Shown: positions 12,563-24,200 of the stretch, piece by piece | Layout: each line of letters opens with the position of its first letter | How positions within the stretch are numbered: position 1 is the stretch's first letter | Assembly (NCBI GenBank): GCA_947568835.1 | Contig: OX387607.1 | Span: 8,751,201 to 8,815,200, forward strand | Reading direction: 5' to 3' | DNA length: 64,000 bases | Source of the DNA: Protonemura montana | Taxonomy: Eukaryota > Arthropoda > Insecta > Plecoptera > Nemouridae | The notes under the pieces: model-generated | The model's input: only the letters and a program-made list of their open reading frames with translations | Database searches by the model: none | Told to the model about the DNA's origin: nothing | Program-made: the position numbers and the translations under genes

Positions 12563-13142
12563 ATCTAGGTTTGCGCGTGGAGACAAAGGTTAAATGAAAA
12601 AGCATGGGTAAAGGAAAAATAGGTAAGATAAAGCATGTCAATTTCAGTAACCAATAATCCAAATTTAGTGCTGGAAAATGTATTTTTCTTTCTAAGTGGA
12701 ATGGAACGAAAAATTTAGGATATTGAACTGCAAGGCAATATGAACCTCGTAAACGAATTACCATATGCTATGTTGTTGTTGTGGTCCGACGACACATGTT
12801 TAAATTAATTGTAATTAATTTTCACAATTATAAGTTCACGTCAAGTCGAAAGCTGAAACGTTACAAGGCCACGCTCGTACATATTTTAAAATCTTTTGTC
12901 TTCGCCTAGTCATTTACTTGTTGATATTAGCATTGCTGAGGAAGAACATGGCCGCGAACTACATATAGAGCGGATATACAATTGTATCATACTTCAAAGC
13001 AAAGGACAAACCGTGTGGGAAAATGCCCATGTTGATTCTACATGGGCACCATGGGTGACGCATGGTGTCAACATAGAGAGCTTGTGTCCGTCAGAGGGAC
13101 TTCAATTGAATGGTGTTACAATCGGACAATAGACAATAGGCA
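12563..13142. other. Intergenic, no gene seen
   Basis: Lies between two SINEs. It contains a local inverted repeat around 13021-13070 (TGCCCATGTTGATTC... / GGTGTCAACAT...GGCAC). No coding exon with splice support was found. Confidence 0.5.
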
Positions 13143-13576
13143 ACCGAACGGTTTGGCGTGTTGGAAACACCGGTTCTCGTGAGATTACCAAAGTTAAACA
13201 ACACTGTGCTGAGTCATGTATTGGATGGGTGACCATCATACACATGACCAGTTCTGTTTGGGAGAGAGGTTGGAGGGATGAAAGTTTGTACAGCAACTTT
13301 ACTCGCCTTGCTTATCAACCTCTCGACAGCATGGATTTGTGGAGGAATCCAGATGTTCGCGTTGTACCGTCCATCGGAAGGAACGTTAAGACGGTGGTCC
13401 CCTTGATGCTCTTCGACAAGAGTAGGCTACGTGCCGGCACCGGGTTTCCCCTCCTCCCTTCTAGACTAGGTTAGGTTCATCATCCTACTCATAATCATCC
13501 ACTCATTCACCAACGCCATTATACCAGTGCCGCTGGGCGAGTTGTCAAAACAGTGCGTCGTTAAACCCCAATAATC
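13143..13576 (+). mobile_element. 5S-headed SINE
   Basis: The head at 13145-13242 closely follows 5S rRNA: CACCGGTTCTCGTGAGATTA, CCAAAGTTAAACAACAC and ATTGGATGGGTGACCATC. The body and the tail GTTGTCAAAACAGTGCGTCG follow. Among the best preserved copies. Confidence 0.9.
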
Positions 13577-13799
13577 AATATTCAAAAGGCACTTGTAGCA
13601 ATTTTTATTTGTAATAGGCATGCAAAACAAGCCAAATCTACCAAAAGTGTGCTCGAGATATCTTAATTATTCTTCTACAATTCAAAAGGCACACTATCTG
13701 TGCTGAGTGTAAGACAGGCAAAAACAACCACTGAAATTTTAGCGAAAATAAAATACTTGACACTTCCAGCGTGTTACAGAATTAGAAACAGATTATAAA

Positions 13800-14130
13800 T
13801 CATTCAAAACATCAGAACACTTCTCTGGTGGGATCCACTTAGGTCCATTTTTACCAAAATCTCGCCGTAGAAGTGTTTGTTGAAACTATTGCCATGTCGA
13901 CTTCCAATCATATGCAGTGAAATTCAGATGTTTCTGTGAGTCATAAATCCAATTTATAGTTGCACATTTTGGTAAAACCCACCCTAAGCAGAGTTTAAGC
14001 TTATCTCCAGATTTTAAAGTTGATCAGCTAATCACAGACGGTGTTTCCACATTTTAATGGATTGTTGCCATGGCTTTAACAACTTTACCCCCAAATGTAT
14101 AGGAGTTAGTCTGGATCCGGCCCCTAAAAA
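13800..14130. repeat. Interspersed repeat, partly shared with 10985-11110 and 38440-38545
   Basis: The phrase ATTGCCATGTCGACTTCCAA, then TCATATGCAGTGAAATTCAG and ATGTTTCTGTGAG recurs in worn form at 11048-11100 and 38470-38526. A related block (GGGTGGTAACAACTTTCCCC) is near 28059. Class unknown; non-coding. Confidence 0.5.
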
Positions 14131-14510
14131 TATTGCAAAGTTCTATTCAACTCAATCTCCATATTATTTCCAAAATATTTCCGAAATACCAAATTGTTTC
14201 GTTCATTTAAACGATTACTATTAATGAGTCTATCAGGAAAAAAAAATCTCTATACACTTTTCAGTAAAATGGCGAATTCTGTGGTCAAGCCAGTTAAACG
14301 CAATATGGCTGCCTTTCGGAATATCACCTCTCTAAACGAGTGCGTGCTCGATAATGCCGCTATGGCATCACCTTGAACTTTGTTAGGTGCATCTACACCT
14401 GTGCTACAAGCTACGCGAACACAAGCAAACGATAGCGCAAGCATTCTGCAGATTTCTACAGTGCTGTGCGGACCTAGTGGTACTCTAGAGGTGGTACCAG
14501 AACCTTCAAC
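14131..14510 (+). promoter_or_regulatory. 5' flank and probable 5' UTR of the carbonic anhydrase gene
   Basis: No repeat is seen here and GC content rises toward the ATG at 14511. No TATA box is convincing. A 60-codon open frame (14194-14376) ends before the gene and has no homology I recognise. Confidence 0.35.
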
Positions 14511-17500
14511 ATGACTGCGTCCTTGGTACCATGCGTTATTGCTTTGGGCGTTGCGATTTGCATTTCAGGTGAGTCTTTAAAAGTTTCATGAGATCTGAGT
14601 TTGGTCAAATGTATGAAACGTTTTAAACAGTAGTGTTTGCATATGAAATGTGAAATTATTTCGAGTTGTAAAAGGGTGATTATACAGTGATTTTCCCGCC
14701 AACTAGGGGAGGGAGGATATTTATGACATTTTAAAATTATTCACCTGAATTTTTAATTCCCGCAAATTTTACATGAAACTTGTTTGCATTTCTTTTCGCC
14801 GGGCTGCTGTAATCCTGTACGAAATCCATCCACAGAGCTTAGTACTTAATATAGATATTTAACACTCGAGTTCTGAGCTTCCCAAGCGTTCCCCTAGTGA
14901 AATGATAAATAAGTGGGGCTTCGGCCACTTTATACTTGCCTTTGCATTTACCACTACATCACCGATGGTAGGCAGATGTAATTGAACTTTGCTACGTCAT
15001 ATTAGTAAAATAACTGGTTGACGATCAAGTGTTCAGTTTCAGCTCACCCGAGTAGTGGCTACGGCGGCGGCAACCATCGCAAACCTGCTCCAGTTCACTC
15101 TGAAGAACCTGATGACCCCTGGGTGTGGATTCCGCCTTCGCCGTCAAACCCTTACCAGAACGCGCTATTCCACGTTGTCTACCCCTCGACAGACTTTAGC
15201 TACACTGAAAATGGCGGTAATACTATAATTGATTGATTGATTATTGTGTTTAACGACACACTGTTTTGGCACTGGTCTAATGGCGTCGGTGAATGAGTGG
15301 TTGATGATGAGGGTGGTGATGAACCTAACCTAGCCTAGAAGGAAAGAAGGGAAATCCGGTGCCGGCAATTATCATATTCCTGTCAAATAGCACTAAGAGA
15401 ACCACCGGCTTAATGTTCCTTCCGAAGGACGGTACAATCTTGAACAACAGGATTCCTCCACAAATTCATGCTGTCGAGAGGTTGATAAGGAAGGCGAGTG
15501 AAGTTGTTGCACTAACTTTCATCCCTCCAACCTCTCTCCCGAACAGAACTGGTCTTGGGATGATGGTCACCCATCCAATACCTGATTCAGCGTAGTGTTG
15601 CTTAACTTCGGTGATCTCACGAGAACCGGTGTTTCCTACACGCCAAACCGTTCGGGTTAATACTCTAAGATAATAGTGAAGGTGGGACAGGTCACTTTTG
15701 AAAAGTTCCAGTACTCAAGTCACGCCACTCTTTAGTGTTCTTTGCACATTTTTTTAAACTTTTTTTTAGTTCCGTGTTTCGCTATATTTTCATGGAAAAC
15801 TAAAAAAAATGTAATCGGAGGAATGCGTACAAAATGATACCAATTACGATAGTGGTACCCCGTTCAACAGTACATAAAGAAACCAAAATACCTCAACGGA
15901 GACCGATGGTGACAGAGAACCACAAGGAAATGGGACATTGACATCGTCTTGTTTCACAGGTTCTCGTAACTGGCCGGTTACTTTTAGCGCCTGCGCTGGG
16001 AAACATCAGTCGCCGATCAACATCCCGACCCAGCGAGCGCCTACGGCACCTATGCCGTTGCTCAAGTTCAAACACTATTGGGATAATGAGTGCGCAGTCC
16101 ACATGAACAACTCGGGCAAAAGAGGTACTAAAACATACCTCTGGCCTCAATGGTAACACCATCAATCTAAGGTACTACCGTTGATATGCGGAATTACACC
16201 TCATTAATCTACGGTACTAAAACGGTACTACCGTAGTACTAACTACTACTAGTACTACGTTACTACGGTATGGTAAAGCTACAACCCTAGAGAAAGAAAC
16301 ACTACAGCGGTCCTCCTCCTCCTAAAATGTTGAAGAAACAAGTACACTTGATTGCCGATACCACTGGGCTTATAGGTTTAGTCAGAGTCCCAGTATCGCG
16401 AAAAATACTCACAGATCAAGAACTATACCGGTTACGAAACGTGAAACTGTATACCCAATGCTGACATTAAGAGCATGAAAGGTAGGCGAGCATGAGAGGT
16501 GGGTTATCTCCAAATTTACTTGATTGCTAGAAACGTGGAAAAATCTCAAACGGACCAGCTTGTGTGCATTTTCCATTTCTGAGCAATCGCGCGGCAGAAT
16601 TACTAATGTAGAAACTGCTTTTTAAATACAAAACACATGTGTAGTTGAAGTGCAGTCGAATTTTCAGTCAATATTCGCCCTGAAGTTTAGACAAAATGTT
16701 GACAGAGAATAAGAAAGAATACATTTGCACTCTTTCCAAAGGCCAGAAATTTAAACACGTTGACGTTGTGTAGTTTTAAAGAACTATAGTGTAAAGAAAA
16801 CCATCCCCTCAAAGAATAGGAATCTTATTTCTTTATCCGCTCATTTTTTGCAGTGGACATATCGCTAGACGGCAAACGGAGGAGACCGACTCTGACCGGA
16901 GGTCCACTAACCGAAAAGTATGAGTTTGTTGAACTTCACTTCCACTGGGGGGAGAACAACGAGCTCGGCAGCGAGCACACCATAAACACACGGAAGTAGG
17001 AACTGTTATTGCACATATCAGTGGACATTTTGGTACTTAAAAAAATGTCTTATGTGAATGTGGTTTTTTTTATTTTAATTGTTGATTAGTTGACGTATTT
17101 TTCAACAGATTTCCAATGGAAGCACACATGGTGCATTTCAAGAAATCTTACGGCAACATAAAAACAGCAACAAATCATGCAGACGGTGTTGCGGTGGTGG
17201 CATTCTTTTTTCAGGTAGGTAAAATCAGTAATATTTCTGGTTTGAAAAGTTGGAAAGAAGTCCTTTATAGTATATTATCATTTTATTTCGGTCGTTAGGT
17301 TTAATTGGGTACGGTTTCAATACACGCTAAGTACGTCAAGTAACCTTGGCTGCAGATAAACAATGAGATCACCTAAACATAATGGTTCCGTTGGGTAGAT
17401 AGACCCAGTCGAAGGGTTTCATCGTTATTTCATAGATTCACTCTCATATACTGTCCTCGGCAGAAAGTAAATAAATAAAATTTGCAAATAAACGCTTAAC

Positions 17501-18725
17501 GAAAGTAAGATACTTTGGAACTGTTGTACCTTCGTTCATTTGGCAGGCCAATCGAAGGTAAGAAGGTAATAAGGTAAGTAGGTTGCGCCCCAAACACATG
17601 CCGTCTTGTACCACACTCAATTGCAACTTAGAAATCTCTAACCTGTGGGCGTATTTTTCATTGTCTTGAACGAGCGATTAAGACGAACTACTTCCCAATT
17701 TTCCAGGTTGAGAGAAAAGAGATTGCAGACTTTTCCGAGTTGGTCGCCGATTTAGCCAGGATTAAACGAGCGTCCACGACGGTGACACTTTCTTCGGCCA
17801 ACGCCGCGTTTCACTGGCTGAAAGACCGCATTCGAGGTCCCTACTACACGTACCACGGGTCTCTCACAACGCCCCCATGCGACGAAGTGGTCACGTGGAT
17901 TGTTTATCAGGAACCGATTCTCATCTCGATCCGACAGGTGCTTCAACAAAGCAGAATCATGCTCTTAGTAATCTTTTGCCCTTTATCCTTTATCCAGGCC
18001 CGGACTTATTAGATAAATACCTATTAGTGCCTATTCTAGGGGTGGGATTCAAGTTTAAATATTTAGTACTTTTTCAAAAAAAATCTAGTTTTTCCACAAA
18101 CTGAGCTATTAGTGATACGTTTATGAGTCTGGATTGGCGAAGTGGTTCAGAGCCGTGGTATGTTTAACGGTTTTTCTTTGTTTAAATTGACTTGCGGTCC
18201 TAAAAAGGACATAAAAAGTCGTTATTTCGTCAGCGTTGGCACCGACAAAATCAGGAATTTTTCTGTATGCTTCTGGAATGTTTCACATTCGGCACCTACG
18301 CTGACGAAACGATGATGATGCACCTAACCTAGCTTAGAGGGGAGGAGGGGAAACCTGTTCCCGGCACGTAGCCTACTTCGGTCGAAGAACACCAATTGGA
18401 CCATCGGCTTGATGTCCCTTCCGAAGGACGGCACAGCTCGAAAAGCAGGATTCCTCCTCAAATCCATGTTGTCAAGACATTAATAAGCAAGAAAATGCTG
18501 TACATAACTTCAATCATTCCAACAAACCCTCCAAACAGAACAGATCCTTGTGCCACTTGAAAATAATAATGCACCTGCGTTTTTGGGAATGAGAAACACC
18601 AAATGCTTGCCATGTTCTAGATGGATGAGTTCCGTAAACTACATGCTGCAGACGGCAAGAAGATCAAGAGCAACCACAGGGCCCTCCAGACCCAGCACCA
18701 CGCCCGCATCACCCACGTGCCTTGA
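14511..18725 (+). CDS. Secreted alpha-carbonic anhydrase
   Basis: Seven exons give 326 residues: 14511-14568, 15043-15216, 15960-16124, 16854-16995, 17109-17214, 17707-17937, 18621-18725. Residues 1-19 form a hydrophobic signal peptide, and there is no C-terminal anchor, so a soluble extracellular enzyme is expected. It should hydrate CO2 to bicarbonate. The zinc ligands are present as His161 and His163 (LHFHWG) and His186 (EAHMVH), with Glu173 (GSEH) and Thr269 (SLTTPPC) matching the gatekeeper pair Glu106/Thr199 of human CA II. Cys89 and Cys273 sit where extracellular isoforms form their disulfide. The proton-shuttle His64 seems absent: the NNGH context reads NNSGKR here. The last exon (MDEFRKL) matches the family C-terminus. 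Introns 2 and 6 each hold a 5S-headed SINE. Confidence 0.95.
15229..15657 (-). mobile_element. 5S-headed SINE with near-perfect target duplication
   Basis: A full-length reversed copy: (TTGA)n tail, GTTTAACGACACACTGTTTT, body, and the 5S-like head ending GCCAAACCGTTCGGG. TAATACTATAA (15218-15228) and TAATACTCTAA (15658-15668) flank it, an 11-bp target duplication with one mismatch. The left copy overlaps the donor of carbonic anhydrase exon 2. Confidence 0.9.
18219..18315. mobile_element. 97-bp palindromic MITE-like element
   Basis: A 27-base arm containing TTTCGTCAGCGT and GGCACCGA (18219-18245) is answered by its inverted copy at 18289-18315, with about four mismatches and a 43-base loop. 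Non-coding; in the last carbonic anhydrase intron. Confidence 0.6.
18305..18548 (-). mobile_element. 5S-SINE body fragment
   Basis: Reversed body sequence: CCTAACCTAGCTTAGAGGGG, GTTCCCGGCACGTAG, CCCTTCCGAAGGACGG and AATCCATGTTGTC. The tail is cut off by the palindromic element at 18219-18315 and the head is not recognisable. Confidence 0.75.
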
Positions 18726-18800
18726 ATTTAAACTCATTTTTAAACTCAAACCTTCTAATATGACAATTAACTCAATGTTATTTTACTAATATCAACGGAT

Positions 18801-19072
18801 TTATAGGTGTAGTCAGGGGGCCAGCGTTAAGTTTAAGTTTTTGCTGGGCAAACGAGCCGGCAACAGGCAATAACGGTACGTGCCACCTGATGGCACTTGC
18901 AGCCGTTAAATAATAACGACTCAAAATATCGAAACATGTATGTTAATTTTTAAGGTTATCATTAATAAAGATTAGTTGAGCATAAACCAGTCTGCGAGAA
19001 ACAACGAAATATAATTTTCTTACACTCGAACAACGGCATCCTACAAGCATCCTCCATTTTTTTGGTAAAGTT
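18801..19072. repeat. Interspersed repeat shared with 1683-1990
   Basis: Same ordered blocks as the copy at 1683-1990, including GAGCCGGCAACAGGC, GTGCCACCTGATGGCA and TTGAGCATAAACCAGTCT. Starts soon after the carbonic anhydrase stop codon. Confidence 0.6.
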
Positions 19073-19213
19073 GTCAATTGATGTGCAATTTGTTCATAAA
19101 TTGCAAATGTTTCCAATTGTCAGAATATTTTATTGTTATGAACGCTAATAAAAATCAGCTACATGATTAAAAAAAAAAGATCATTACATTGACTTATCAA
19201 GTCACTCATAAAT

Positions 19214-19654
19214 GATGAGCGTAGCAAGCGAAGGGAGCGGAGCAATATTAACTTCACTTCCAGATTTTTTTGTGGCTCTTCTCTAGAGGTCAAAAGCCTG
19301 CTGCGATTTGAACCAAATTTGCAGGGCATTTTTTTCGTACTTTCAACTCAAACGCCCTGCGTTTTTCAGAAAATTCTGTCTATTTAAAATTTACGAAAAT
19401 GTTGCTATTTTTTATAACATTTTTAGTGTTTTTCCCCCAAAAGTATTTGACATTTTTTACCAAACTTAGCAAAGATGTGAAATGCATCAAAATTAAGTAG
19501 TTCCAAAGTTTTTGAGTCTGTATATATTTTATTTCTCATTTTATTCACAAATGATTAACATCATTTTGTGAATTCGGCTGTTTCGGTTTGATGTTTGATC
19601 CATACAACGGATCGGCTTCTCATTTTATTATCCCAAAATATTGCTACGCTCATC
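19214..19654. mobile_element. MITE with 14-bp perfect terminal inverted repeats
   Basis: GATGAGCGTAGCAA (19214-19227) is repeated exactly inverted at 19641-19654. The 441-base interior is AT-rich, non-coding, and shares ordered blocks with 42150-42646 (for example AATTTGCAGGGCAT, CTGCGTTTTTCAG, AACGGATCGGCTT). Probably a non-autonomous DNA transposon. Confidence 0.75.
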
Positions 19655-20879
19655 TCACAATTCAACTCATCAACAATAAAACACACAACGCAATTGCATT
19701 TGCAAAGCTTTAGTATCTCACAACAGAACGGTAACGGATTCACAAAACTAATTGAAATATCCAGATTCTGGAAATACATTTGCACGACAGGTAGTGTTGG
19801 CACGTGCGCTACAAACAAAACAAAAACACGTCAGAACAGCTTTGAGATAATTGATTTATTGGGAATGCATGCTTGCAATAAGTCTGGGTAACTTCAACCT
19901 TAACATCAACTGCATCACCACATTGTGGTCCGCACAGGTTTTCCTTTCACAGACACAAATTTTGTAATAATACTGGAAAGAAAATTGGTTAAACGAACTG
20001 ATTTCACAAAGCATACCTCATCGTACAAACTACTAAATTAAAATACAGTTTACAATAGGGTAAATATATATAATATATTATATAGAATTATACTTTAATA
20101 TCGTATATTATTGACGGTATACGGCCATCAACTAGTTGGTGAGCAAATTCCCTTCCACTGACGGTTAAACTGGACAGTACGAGAACGTCAATAGATATTT
20201 CCGAGACCGCCGGTAACGCGTTCCATCGCCATCGTCGTGAGCACTGATCACGAAGGGTCAAGAATCCAGCTCAACCCTGACTGAAAAATTGGCCAAATGC
20301 AGCTGCGGACGTCTCGAATACACCAACATCGGTCTTGTTACAGCGACGATGGTCGAACGAGTTCGCTTCAGCGCTCGCGACAAGTACTGGCTCGATTAAA
20401 ACCACAAGACACGGAACAGGAGATGATGCACTACGATCATTTCATTTCACCCACACGGATTATTGCTTGCAAAATAAACAAACTGTGCGTGAAATTAAAC
20501 TCGCGAGAGCTTACATTTTAAATTTCCTGGAATTATTCAGTTCAAAATCATAGTTGAAGTTAAAAGAACAAAATATCACAAGAGGTAAAATAATACCAAC
20601 ATTGATAAGTATTATGGAATTTTTCCAGCTATTTCTGGTTATGGTTTGCTCTTATACAGCACTAGAAAGGCCTGACATGGCTAGACTCATTTTCTTCTGA
20701 ATGAAATGAGTAGCATTTTTATGCATGACATTTAAAAAAGTAGTTGTTCCTTGCATATAGGTGTCAAAGTGGCTGAGACAGTAGGTGTGTAAACTCTTGT
20801 TGATGGGTAGGTACATCCTCTTTCTTTTATCAAGCCCACCTAAGTAAGAAAATCTAAGCTTTTCAGATTCGACATCTCA
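19655..20879. other. Intergenic, no gene assigned
   Basis: Mostly AT-rich. The part from 20130 to 20430 is clearly richer in GC and CpG and holds open frames on both strands, none with homology or splice support I can see. The rest holds a MITE-like fragment near 20765-20830. Confidence 0.4.
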
Positions 20880-21213
20880 ATCGCACAATTTGTTTATTTG
20901 ATTTTTTAAATAATTTTCCACATTCACCGATTTTTGCTCTGCATTGCTCATGTCGCAACCAGTATCCAAAACTCGGTGAGTATTCCGGGTCGTGAACGCT
21001 CGCCTTTTCTCTACGAATGGTATTGGCTCGGTCGATACCAACGCAAGCCCACTCATTTCGATTATCGGCCAAATCGCAAGCGGCAGGAACTAGTTTGGTA
21101 GGAATTTACTTGTGCGTCCGTTTTGAAATCTGCCACCCGATCATCCTTGTCGAGCGGTCACTTACGATAAGCAACTTTTATATTCATAGCTTGGTTTTTC
21201 TTTCCTCTAAATG
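20880..21213 (-). other. Probable Rab35 3' UTR
   Basis: This stretch follows the Rab35 stop codon on the minus strand. It holds a 69-codon open frame (20863-21072) with five cysteines that I do not recognise. Plus-strand TTTATT around 20887 would read AATAAA on the minus strand. Untranslated 3' sequence is the simplest reading; an unrelated small exon is not excluded. Confidence 0.35.
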
Positions 21214-24200
21214 CTAACAGCATTTGCTCTTCTTGTTTTTATTATTTCGTTTGCTGCCTAAGTTGACGGTGTCGTTGTTTTGTATGGCCTGTCTTTCCTT
21301 CGACTCTTTCTTCGTTCTCAACACTTGCCGGGTGATCGCCATGAACATCTGCAACCACAAATCAAGGAAAAAATTCAATAAACATGGAATAATTGTTGCG
21401 TTTCTAAACGTACTGGATTTACTGGCTCGAGTAGATTTCCAGTAAAATCTATTGGACGAATTTACGTCCGGTAAATCCCAAAATGTTTCTTTGCCATAAC
21501 AGCAGGTTTTGGAACAGTCAGTAAAGTGCATTTTTATGGTTACCAAATGAATCCAGTAAGATATGTTTACTGGCGCAGTTTTGGAACGCTACCAAACTGT
21601 GGTAAGAATCAAACGTCTGTGTAGGCTTTGATTTTGTTAAGTATTGCCACAGGTATTGCCCTCCTCCTGGGATGCCAAATAAATAAAAGTTAATAGAACG
21701 AGTGCCAAAAAGCTGGCTCAAGTAATGGAGAGCATGAAAGAACAAATGCAACTTACCAACTTTTTAAAAAAGGTTCTTTCATAATCCAACTAATTTTTTT
21801 CAACTTTGTTAAGTTACGTTCTCTCTTATCATTTCCGAAACAAATACACAAAAGAGATGTACATTTTAATTTTGTGATTATTTCAGAAGGCACTGCTCTG
21901 ACACATAAAATAGCTCCCATGTCCAAATTGTTGTTTAGTATTAGAACATGCAAGGATGGGGGGTTTTGCTATGTACCATGATTTTGAGGTTAAAATAAGT
22001 GGTCCCATTCATATTTTGTTTCTGTTTCTATGTCACCAAACATTCCCTTTCGAAGTGAAAACTGTACTTAAAAGCAATTTTGTTTTCGTTCTTCATCTTC
22101 CATTTTTGGTTTACTTCATTCAGATACCTAGAGTTGTTTGAAAGCACACTAATGTGTTGGATTGAATTGAAATTGCCGTTCAAGAGCATTTCAGACGGTT
22201 ATTTAGCATTTGTGAAATAGGCTGATCATAGTAGATTAACCATTGGCCATCTATTGACAAAAAAATGATATTTCTTGTACCAATCGTAAAAAATTCCCGA
22301 TTTCTTTTGGCTTTTACTAGCTATTTTACATTTAACTGAAACTATGCTACTTTTTTGACAAAGCCTTATTCCTCAAAGTTTCATCATTTTAAATGAAACT
22401 AAAACAATGGAATTATTTTGAACTCTGTTCACAAAGGTAAATAACAAAATTGTGTAAGAATTCTGATGTGGTTACCTCCTCCACGTTGATGTTGTCTTTG
22501 GCAGACGTCTCGAACAATTGGATTCCGATTTGACCGGCAAATCGCTGCGCATCTTCCGTCAAGACCACTTTGCGGTCGGGCGCGTCGTTTTTGTTGCCCA
22601 CTGGTTCGAGAAATTTTGTTAGAAGTTTTTTAAGATTTATTTTGCAGATACTTGTTGTCAGATATAGATCCCCTTGAGGGGATCCCTTATCCCACCCCGC
22701 AAAAGCTGGAATTTGTGTGCCTGGATAGCTCAACCGACCGGCAATTGGGAGGTCCCGGGTTTGTATCCCGGTTCGGTTGCACATTGTTCCAGTCTAGCTT
22801 CCTTTCCATACATGTAATACTTTGCCCAGTGCAAGAATTTACAATTTAAATCAGATTTCATGGAATAAAAAGTATCCAAAGTCAAATTGGAGTAAATCAA
22901 GATTGAATGGTTGTAATGTAGTATGGCATCACTGGAATTAGAGTGACTGTAAGTATTTACAGCCTTGTGGTTCTACTCCTTGAAGATCTGTAATTCTTAT
23001 CAAATACACTAAAATCCTCTCAAAAAGCCAACGTCCAAGTTGCGCAATTGGGAAGAGCAACACCCGCGACAGGTGGAGATCAGGGTTTATGTCCCCGTTT
23101 AGACACCAATTTTTAAGAGGTTCTTAGAGTTCTTAATAATAAAATACTTAGTCCGGTGCAAGCAATAGCAATTTAAATCAGATTTCAAGTGTTGAGACTC
23201 TCGACAGAAATTTACTACATTTCCCATTATCCCAGTAGGTATAAGCCAAGAAGCTTAATAATCAAATAAATCAAATGAAGATACAAAGAAAATAAATAAA
23301 ATAAATAAGCACTGCATGCGGTGGCAGATATCAGGTATTTAGCATAACTCTTTCTCATACCTGCAATATGTAAAAAAGAATTACAAATAAACTAGCAAAT
23401 GAAGGTCGTAAAAGTTATATGCAAGCGTTCATGTAGTGCCTTTTAAGCATCAAAGAACATAAATTTGCAAAATGAAATGCATGAGCTTTCAGTAAAATAC
23501 CATCTGAGATAAACCTACCTAATATCTTGTTTACAACTTCACAATTTTGCTCGATTTCATGGAGCCAGCGCTTAACACTCGCAAAAGACTCTCCAGCTGT
23601 TACGTCGTACACCACAATTACACCATGGGTACCACGATAATACCTGCAAAAAGCACATAAAATTCAGTTATTTTTCCTCAAGGATAAACAAAGGAAGAAG
23701 AAACAATAATGTAGTAGAAAGGTTTTATTCTCAATCTGCACAAGGATTCACAAATAGAGCCTTATTTGTATGTTTTTTTCACTCTTATCTGAGGATTCAA
23801 CAAATCAAAGTCGGGAGATTAAGTCAACGACTTGCAAAAGCAAACAAAGAGCTCTTGGCAACAAAGATAGAGATTGGCTGCATAGAAGAGGAAGTGTTAA
23901 TCAAGGACAATGAGTGTAATGTCTGGCATTAATTCCAAATCACTCACCACCAACGTAAGGTACTCACGTTCTACAAAAATGCAAGGAGATTCACACATTC
24001 CATGCATACAGGGAACTACAGAATCGTTTATGGCTGAGAATTGGCTTGTTGGTTATAAATGTTATATCGTTGATTTAGTTATACATTTAGGATAAGAATT
24101 TATGAGAAGAAATATAAAAATAATTTTTAATAAAAATATCACTATTGAGATTAAGAAAATGTACTAAAACATGAGAATACTTTAAAAACTTACGTAGACG

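Noticed and set aside
13145-13242. 5S rRNA gene
   Set aside because: Only the interior of 5S is matched, the 3' third is missing, and the same head heads many dispersed repeats.
12160-13576. Long coding frames around 13229-13474 and similar
   Set aside because: They lie wholly inside SINE copies and recur wherever the SINE does.
14194-14376. 60-codon frame upstream of carbonic anhydrase
   Set aside because: No homology, no splice connection to the gene, and low complexity of support.
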